Shown piece after piece: positions 1 through 4,656 of a stretch of 6,804 nucleotides of DNA. This stretch comes from an uncultured Collinsella sp. (GTDB taxonomy: Bacteria; Actinomycetota; Coriobacteriia; Coriobacteriales; Coriobacteriaceae). A model generated the notes under the pieces. That model was not told where the DNA came from. It did not search any database and worked only from the letters and a program-made list of their open reading frames with translations. The position numbers and the translations under genes are program-made. How positions within the stretch are numbered: the first letter of the stretch is position 1; every line of letters starts with the position of its first letter. The DNA is taken from assembly GCA_900545505.1 (NCBI GenBank), contig UQZC01000090.1:1-6804 (forward strand). The letters are read 5' to 3'.

Positions 1-506
1 TCCTCGTGCCATGGCTCGGCAAACGCCTCAAAGATTCCTGCGAACTCGGTGGGATAGCGGTGCTCCAGTTCGTCAAAATATCCAGGCAAAAAGAGCACCG
101 AGCGCGAGTGATAAAGCTCCCCCGCAAACAGCGGGCTTAATTCCTCGCCACAGCTATCTTGGATAAAGCTGCAAACGGCATTGTTTGGCCACGGTCCATG
201 CAATGGTTTAAGGTTCGCGGGCGTTATGCCAGCCTCGGGCATGCATGTAAGTGTGGGTGCGCTGACCTCGCTCACGCAGGCGTATGGCTCGGGGGTGTAT
301 TCGGCCAGGTACATATCGTGCGTCGGGGTGATGAAATGCTCCATGACGATGCAGGCAGGGGAGAGAGGCATGATCCATGCGCGGCCGTGCGCCCGATCGT
401 TTGCCACCTCGCCGGTAAAGACAGCGCCCTTGCCGGAAAGCTCCAGGCCAAACTGCTCAAACTGTGGTGCGTAGAGATCGGTTATGTTGGTCGCGGCCCG
501 ATGCAT
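1..506 (-). CDS. AraC-family-like transcriptional regulator, N-terminal part (runs off left edge)
   Basis: An open minus-strand frame of 168 codons plus two bases runs without a stop from the ATG at 506 to the window edge. Its third positions are GC-rich, as in the neighbouring genes. The protein starts MHRAATNITDLYAPQFEQFG. Residues 44-58 are hydrophobic (WIMPLSPACIVMEHF), and residues 134-152 (SRSVLFLPGYFDELEHRYP) match the pattern I recall from the sensor half of AraC-type regulators encoded beside siderophore-type ABC transporters. The helix-turn-helix part that would prove the family lies outside the window. The gene is divergent from the ABC operon across a 120-bp gap, so it is the natural candidate to control that operon in response to a ligand, perhaps an iron chelate. 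The start is uncertain: a TTG at 512, two codons upstream, lies 6 nt after the purine-rich AGAGG, whereas the ATG is 12 nt from it. A plus-strand open frame over the same bases is a shadow. Confidence 0.72.
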   Translation of the reverse strand, partial: MHRAATNITDLYAPQFEQFGLELSGKGAVFTGEVANDRAHGRAWIMPLSPACIVMEHFITPTHDMYLAEYTPEPYACVSEVSAPTLTCMPEAGITPANLKPLHGPWPNNAVCSFIQDSCGEELSPLFAGELYHSRSVLFLPGYFDELEHRYPTEFAGIFEAFAEPWHE

Positions 507-563
507 TTTCAAAAGCGTCCTCTTCCTTTGCGGAAACGTCCACGCCTGGCTCGATTGTGTGCC

Positions 564-592
564 TTGGCTAACATATCAATGATAAGTTGAAT
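564..592 (+). promoter_or_regulatory. Candidate promoter of the ABC transporter operon
   Basis: TTGGCT (564-569) and TTGAAT (587-592) are separated by 17 nt. Each matches the sigma-70-type consensus at four of six positions, so this is a modest candidate. The gene start follows 34 bp downstream. A palindrome fills the spacer (separate entry), which is where a regulator could act. No equally good promoter stood out for the divergent minus-strand gene. Confidence 0.3.
570..588. promoter_or_regulatory. Imperfect 19-bp palindrome, candidate operator between divergent genes
   Basis: AACATATCAATGATAAGTT pairs at eight of nine positions around a single central base, with a perfect TATCA-A-TGATA core at 574-584. 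It lies between the divergent regulator and the ABC operon, inside the spacer of the candidate promoter. That position and symmetry suit a dimeric regulator able to act on both genes. It is AT-rich in a GC-rich region, so the dyad could partly reflect promoter composition. The cognate protein is unknown. The flanking AraC-like protein is one candidate, although AraC proteins more often bind direct repeats. Confidence 0.4.
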
Positions 593-626
593 ACGGTTAA
601 CTCTCAAGCCGTTAGAAAGGAATCTC

Positions 627-2453
627 ATGGCAAAGGGATCAAAAAGGGAAGGTGGAGGCATCGGCAAGTTGCTCGCGTATGCCGGTGACCGCAAATTCCT
701 AACGTATTTGGGCATGGCGCTCTCGGCGCTCTCACAGCTGCTGAGCTTTGGCCCGTACGTGTGCATTTGGCTTGTCGCGCGCGATCTGATCGCCGTGGCA
801 CCTAACTGGAGCGAAGCCTGCGACATCGCGATGTATGGCTGGTGGGCCGTGGGTTTTGCCCTGGCAAGCATCGTAGCTTATTTCGTGGGGCTCATGTGCA
901 CGCATCTGTCCGCGTTTCGCTGCGCGTCCAATATCCGCAAGACTACGAGCGAGCACCTGCTTAAGCTGCCGCTTGGCTATTTTGACACGCACGCCACCGG
1001 TGAGCTGCGCCGTATTGTAGACGGATGCGCTGCCTCCACCGAGACCCTGCTCGCGCACATGCTGCCCGATATCGCCGGTGCCACCGCCATGGTCGTGGGC
1101 TTGCTCGTGCTGCTTTTCGCCCTCGATTGGCGTTTGGGGGTGGCATGCTTTATCTCGGTCGTCGTTTCGCTTTGCACCATGGCCACCATGATGGGCGGCA
1201 AAGGCGCCGAGTTCATGAAGGCCTACATGGGAGCGCTGGTCAAGATGAACAAGACCGGCACCGAATACGTACGCGGCATCCCCGTGGTCAAGGTGTTTCA
1301 GCAGACGGTCTACTCCTTCAAGGCCTTCCACGATGCGATTGCCGAATACGCCGACATGGCACAAAGCTATGCGGGCACGTTCTGCCGAGGTCCGCAGGTA
1401 CTCAACCTTACCGCGCTCAATGGTCTTGTGGCATTCCTGCTGCCCGTGGCGTTGCTGTTAGCGCCGGGCGAGACGGACTTCGCGCATTTTATGGCCAACT
1501 TCACGTTTTACGCGATATTTTCGGCCGTGGTACCGACGGCCATGACCAAGCTCATGTTTGTGGGCGAGGCCTCTCAGATGAGTGCCGATTCGCTGGCTCG
1601 CATCCGAAGCATCATGGATTCCAAGCAGCTCTCCGTGCCCGCCCAACCCAAGCACCCTGCCGGCAGCGACGTGCGATTTGAGGATGTGAGCTTTACCTAC
1701 GAGGGCGCCGAAGCGCCTGCCGTCAACCATGCGAGTTTTAGCGTTTCCGCTGGTAGTACCATCGCCCTGGTGGGTCCCTCGGGTGGCGGTAAGTCAACCT
1801 GCGCAAGCCTGATCCCGCGTTTTTGGGATGTTTCCTCGGGTCGAGTGCTCGTAGGCGGTGTGGACGTTCGCGATATGGATCCACACGAGCTTATGGACCA
1901 GGTCGCCTTCGTGTTTCAGACCAACCAGCTGTTCCGGCAAACACTTGCCGATAACGTGCGCGCCTCCAAGCCTACGGCCACTGACGACGAAGTGCGTGCG
2001 GCCCTCTCCGCAGCTCAGTGCGACGACGTTGTGGCCAAGCTCCCACAGGGCATCAATACCATGCTCGGCGCCGGCGGGGCATATCTTTCGGGCGGCGAGG
2101 TCCAGCGCGTGGCACTCGCCCGCGCGATCCTTAAAGATGCACCTATCGTGGTGCTCGACGAGGCCACGGCGTTTGCCGACCCCGAGAACGAGGCGCTCAT
2201 CCAGCGCGCCTTTAGCAAGCTGGCGGCGGGTCACACGGTCATTATGATTGCGCACCGACTCTCGACTGTAGTGGGCGCAGACCAAATTGTGGTGCTCAAC
2301 CAGGGCAGCGTGCAGGAGTCGGGTACCCATGCCGAGTTGCTGTCCCAAGAGGGTCTGTATGCCAAGATGTGGGCCGAATACGAACGGGCCGCGAGCTGGA
2401 AGATCACTGCTGCGGCCGCGGATGACGCCGTCACGAAGGGAGGCGAGGCCTAA
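627..2453 (+). CDS. ABC transporter half-unit, exporter fold (siderophore-import type), first subunit
   Basis: This 608-residue protein is a fused membrane domain and ATPase, expected to pair with the next gene product in the cytoplasmic membrane. Hydrophobic segments lie at about 24-50, 72-94, 148-166, 168-188, 262-280 and 288-310, giving the six-helix exporter-type domain. The nucleotide-binding domain has the A-loop Tyr358, Walker A GPSGGGKST (383-391), Q-loop Gln431, signature LSGGEVQR (487-494), Walker B IVVLDE (507-512) with catalytic Glu512, and H-loop His543. The D-loop reads AFADPENE instead of the usual ASLD/SALD. With the LSGGEVQR signature, this is what I recall from YbtP/YbtQ- and IrtA/IrtB-like proteins, which import ferric siderophores despite their exporter fold. 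The substrate is therefore probably a metal chelate, but drug or peptide export cannot be excluded. The ATG at 627 follows GAAAGGA (615-621) at 5 nt, a strong ribosome site. The gene ends directly against the next start codon. Confidence 0.93.
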   Translation: MAKGSKREGGGIGKLLAYAGDRKFLTYLGMALSALSQLLSFGPYVCIWLVARDLIAVAPNWSEACDIAMYGWWAVGFALASIVAYFVGLMCTHLSAFRCASNIRKTTSEHLLKLPLGYFDTHATGELRRIVDGCAASTETLLAHMLPDIAGATAMVVGLLVLLFALDWRLGVACFISVVVSLCTMATMMGGKGAEFMKAYMGALVKMNKTGTEYVRGIPVVKVFQQTVYSFKAFHDAIAEYADMAQSYAGTFCRGPQVLNLTALNGLVAFLLPVALLLAPGETDFAHFMANFTFYAIFSAVVPTAMTKLMFVGEASQMSADSLARIRSIMDSKQLSVPAQPKHPAGSDVRFEDVSFTYEGAEAPAVNHASFSVSAGSTIALVGPSGGGKSTCASLIPRFWDVSSGRVLVGGVDVRDMDPHELMDQVAFVFQTNQLFRQTLADNVRASKPTATDDEVRAALSAAQCDDVVAKLPQGINTMLGAGGAYLSGGEVQRVALARAILKDAPIVVLDEATAFADPENEALIQRAFSKLAAGHTVIMIAHRLSTVVGADQIVVLNQGSVQESGTHAELLSQEGLYAKMWAEYERAASWKITAAAADDAVTKGGEA

Positions 2454-4211
2454 ATGTTCGCCTCATTCCAAAAGAAGTATTTCCTATCCGATAAAGGCGT
2501 CGCCGGCGTAAAACGCGGCGTCTTCTGGACCACGCTCACCAATCTTATTACCATGGCCGGCATGGGCTTTTTATTCCTGGTCATGGCCGGTTTTGTCGAA
2601 CATCTCGCCACCGGCGCCGACCTGCCGGATGCCCTGCCGATCGTGGGCGGCCTCCTGGTCTTTTTCGTGCTGCTCTTTGCCTCTAACTGGCAGCAGTATT
2701 ACTACACCTACTGCATCTTTTACGAGGAGTGCGGCAAGCAGCGTATGGAGATCGCCGAGCGCTTGCGCAAACTGCCGCTGTCGTTTTTCGGTCGTCGTGA
2801 TCTGGCCGATTTAACCGAGACCATCATGGGTGACGTCCAGGCCATGGAGCACGCCTACAGCCACGTGCTGGGAGAGCTTTGGGGCGCCATCATCGCAAGC
2901 GCCATTGTGTTCGTGGCGTCGCTGTTCTTTTGCTGGCAGCTGGCGATTGCGGCGTTTTGGAGCGTTCCCGTGGCCTTTGCCGTGCTGTATCTAACACGCG
3001 GCCCTATGACTCCGGTGTTCGATCGCGTGCGTGCCGAGAAGGTCAAGGTTACCGAGGCTATTCAAGAGACGCTCGACTGCGTTCGCGAGATCCGCGCCAC
3101 CAACCAGGAGGCCCATTATCTTGAGGGACTCAACGTCGTGATCGATGCCGAGGAGCGCGAGACCACCAAGGGCGAGCTCGTTAACGGGCTTTTGGTCAAC
3201 TCCGCCTTTGTCATCCTGCGTCTGGGCATTGCCACCACGCTGGTCACGAGCGCCGCGATGGTCGCCTCCGGGCAGGTCGACTTTTTGGTGTTGTTTGCCT
3301 TCCTGCTTATGGTGAGCCGTATCTATGCGCCCTTTGACCAGGCGTTAATGTTAATGTCCGAGCTGTTTGCCGCCGAGTCGTCTGCCAAGCGCATGCGTTC
3401 CATCATGGAAGAGCCCGTGGCGCGGGGCAGCGAGAAATTTGAGCCCGTGGGCCACGATGTGGTGTTCGATCACGTGGCATTTGGCTATGGCGCGGGCGAG
3501 GACGGACGCGCCGGCGAGAAAGTTCTTACCGATGTGAGCTTTACCGCCAAGGAAGGCGAGGTCACGGCGCTGGTCGGTCCTTCAGGTTCCGGTAAGTCTA
3601 CGGTGAGCCGCCTGGCCGCGCGCTTTTGGGATGCCACTGCGGGCAAGGTTACCGTGGGTGGCGTGGATGTCGCGAGCGTGGATCCCGAGGTGCTGCTGCG
3701 TGATTACGCCATCGTGTTCCAAGACGTGCTGCTCTTTGACGACACCGTGATGGGGAACATCCGTCTCGGGCGTCGTGATGCCACCGATGAGGAAGTGCTT
3801 GCGGCCGCGCGTGCCGCCAACTGCGACGAGTTTGTGAGCCGCATGCCGCAGGGCTACGACACCATGATCGGCGAGAACGGCTCTAAGCTGTCCGGCGGCG
3901 AGCGCCAGCGCATCTCTATCGCCCGCGCGCTGCTCAAAGACGCGCCCATCGTGCTGTTGGACGAGGCGACGGCAAGCTTGGATGTGGAGAACGAGACTGT
4001 GGTACAGCAGGCGCTTTCCCGTCTGCTTACAGGTAAGACGGTTATCGTGATTGCTCATCGCATGCGTACGGTGGAAAATGCCGACAAAATCGTTGTGCTC
4101 AAGGATGGCGTGGTTGCCGAGCAGGGCACTCCGGCGCAGCTCAAGGCGGCAGGCGGAGAATTTGCCCGCATGATTGCGCTGCAAAAGGAAGCGGCTAACT
4201 GGCAGCTGTAG
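2454..4211 (+). CDS. ABC transporter half-unit, exporter fold (siderophore-import type), second subunit
   Basis: This 585-residue half transporter begins at the base after the stop of the previous gene. Its ribosome site AAGGGAGG (2436-2443) lies inside the upstream coding end, 10 nt before the ATG, so the two are almost certainly co-translated partners of one heterodimer. Membrane helices are expected at about 24-48, 62-84, 140-160, 162-181, 246-270 and 275-294. The ATPase domain is fully canonical: A-loop Tyr345, Walker A GPSGSGKST (375-383), Q-loop Gln423, signature LSGGERQR (479-486), Walker B IVLLDE (499-504) with Glu504, D-loop ASLD (507-510) and H-loop His535. Both subunits keep the catalytic glutamate, so neither ATP site looks dead, although only this subunit has a standard D-loop. 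The motifs alone would fit many exporters. Assignment to iron-chelate uptake rests on its partner and the divergent AraC-like regulator. Confidence 0.93.
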   Translation: MFASFQKKYFLSDKGVAGVKRGVFWTTLTNLITMAGMGFLFLVMAGFVEHLATGADLPDALPIVGGLLVFFVLLFASNWQQYYYTYCIFYEECGKQRMEIAERLRKLPLSFFGRRDLADLTETIMGDVQAMEHAYSHVLGELWGAIIASAIVFVASLFFCWQLAIAAFWSVPVAFAVLYLTRGPMTPVFDRVRAEKVKVTEAIQETLDCVREIRATNQEAHYLEGLNVVIDAEERETTKGELVNGLLVNSAFVILRLGIATTLVTSAAMVASGQVDFLVLFAFLLMVSRIYAPFDQALMLMSELFAAESSAKRMRSIMEEPVARGSEKFEPVGHDVVFDHVAFGYGAGEDGRAGEKVLTDVSFTAKEGEVTALVGPSGSGKSTVSRLAARFWDATAGKVTVGGVDVASVDPEVLLRDYAIVFQDVLLFDDTVMGNIRLGRRDATDEEVLAAARAANCDEFVSRMPQGYDTMIGENGSKLSGGERQRISIARALLKDAPIVLLDEATASLDVENETVVQQALSRLLTGKTVIVIAHRMRTVENADKIVVLKDGVVAEQGTPAQLKAAGGEFARMIALQKEAANWQL

Positions 4212-4212
4212 G

Positions 4213-4245
4213 AATATGACAAAGGGGCAGTCCCTTTGTCATATT
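4213..4245. repeat. Perfect 14-bp stem hairpin, probable interspersed palindromic repeat
   Basis: AATATGACAAAGGG (4213-4226) and CCCTTTGTCATATT (4232-4245) are exact reverse complements separated by the 5-nt loop GCAGT. The element starts one base after the stop of the second ABC gene. No T-run follows the stem (GAGTTCACC comes next), so it is a poor intrinsic terminator. It could still slow polymerase or protect the 3' end of the ABC mRNA. The core GGGGCAGTCCC with flanking ACAAAG/CTTTGT resembles palindromic elements that I recall being scattered between genes in Coriobacteria and Clostridia. Only a count of copies in the genome would show that it is a repeat. Confidence 0.6.
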
Positions 4246-4278
4246 GAGTTCACCCCCATAGTTTCCAAAAGGTTAACT

Positions 4279-4312
4279 TTGGTTGACCATAATAGTTCGA
4301 CTAAACTAGTCT
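4279..4312 (+). promoter_or_regulatory. Candidate promoter of the small protein-ATPase unit
   Basis: Two overlapping readings are possible. TTGGTT (4279-4284) and TAAACT (4302-4307) are 17 nt apart. TTGACC (4283-4288), the better -35, is 18 nt from TAGTCT (4307-4312). The region is AT-rich within GC-rich surroundings and leaves a leader of about 75 nt before the ATG at 4393. CATAAT at 4288-4293 is a good -10 by sequence but has no -35 at proper spacing. The exact start of transcription cannot be decided by eye. Confidence 0.35.
4293..4311. promoter_or_regulatory. Overlapping palindromes, candidate DtxR/IdeR-like metal-regulator operator
   Basis: Two inverted repeats overlap here. TAGTT and AACTA are separated by 6 nt (4293-4308), and GACTA and TAGTC by 3 nt (4299-4311). 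The 16 bases from 4293 match the textbook DtxR/IdeR box core AGGTTAGGCTAACCTA at 11 positions. The site overlaps the likely -10 region, where an iron-loaded repressor would block transcription. No regulator of this family is encoded in the window, so the protein that binds is inferred. MntR, or no regulator at all, are alternatives. Confidence 0.35.
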
Positions 4313-4359
4313 CAAAAGCGTGCTCGAGCAAACTAATGAACTCGGGTGCTAAGGCGCCA

Positions 4360-4377
4360 TGCCGCGCTTGTGCGGCA
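4360..4377 (+). promoter_or_regulatory. Leader hairpin with CUUG loop just before the ribosome site
   Basis: TGCCGCG and TGCGGCA form a seven-pair stem, with one G-U pair next to the loop, around a CTTG tetraloop. The hairpin ends three bases before the GGGAG (4381-4385) that serves the ATG at 4393. A perfect TGCTCGAGCA palindrome lies upstream at 4321-4330. A stem this close to the ribosome site could tune mRNA stability or translation. I see no known riboswitch here. Confidence 0.35.
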
Positions 4378-4392
4378 AAAGGGAGAAACAAC

Positions 4393-4638
4393 ATGAAGAA
4401 GTCGACGTTTAACACCCTGCTTGTCGGTGGCGGTTTTCTGCTTGGCACGGCCGGCATCAAGCTGCTCACCAGCGCTCCGGTAAAGAACGCCTGTGTGCAG
4501 GGCATCGCGTGCGGTATGCGCGTCAAGAACTGCTACCAGGACATGGTCGAGCAGGCCAAGGCCAATGTCGATGACATGGTTGCCGAGGCTGCCTACATCA
4601 CCCAGAGCGAGGCCGCTGCTGACGAGGCAGCCGAGTAA
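4393..4638 (+). CDS. Small membrane-associated protein, DUF6110-like, partner of the P-type ATPase
   Basis: This 81-residue protein has three parts. A lysine-flanked hydrophobic, glycine-rich segment (about 8-26, core LLVGGGFLLGTAGIKLL) contains the GxxxG pair Gly14/Gly18 plus Gly21, typical of tightly packed membrane helices. It is followed by three cysteines, Cys34, Cys40 and Cys47 (C-x5-C-x6-C), and then an acidic, alanine-rich probable helix to the C terminus. The architecture and position fit the DUF6110 family as I remember it, small proteins encoded beside HMA_2-type P-type ATPases. The start is the ATG at 4393, 7 nt after GGGAG (4381-4385). The frame stays open upstream to 4174, but that would overlap the ABC gene, the hairpin and the promoter. 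The ATPase gene follows after 18 nt, so the two are one operon. The job is unknown. A membrane scaffold, regulator or metal-delivery partner of the ATPase is plausible, and resemblance to ferrosome FezA is a hypothesis. Confidence 0.85.
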   Translation: MKKSTFNTLLVGGGFLLGTAGIKLLTSAPVKNACVQGIACGMRVKNCYQDMVEQAKANVDDMVAEAAYITQSEAAADEAAE

Positions 4639-4656
4639 CGCTCCCAGGCACAAACT

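Noticed and set aside
159..590. 143-codon plus-strand open frame at the left end
   Set aside because: It lies antisense to the better-supported regulator frame, has no family-like sequence, and would run into the ABC promoter region.
732..1364. 210-codon minus-strand open frame
   Set aside because: It is antisense to the membrane domain of the first ABC subunit, with no start context and no recognisable domain.
4288..4293. CATAAT as the -10 box of the ATPase operon
   Set aside because: It is a good hexamer, but no -35-like sequence lies 16-18 nt upstream (CCAAAA at 17 nt).
4174..4392. In-frame upstream extension of the small protein
   Set aside because: It would overlap the end of the ABC gene and read through the hairpin and promoter. 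The ATG at 4393 has a proper ribosome site and begins the family-like sequence.
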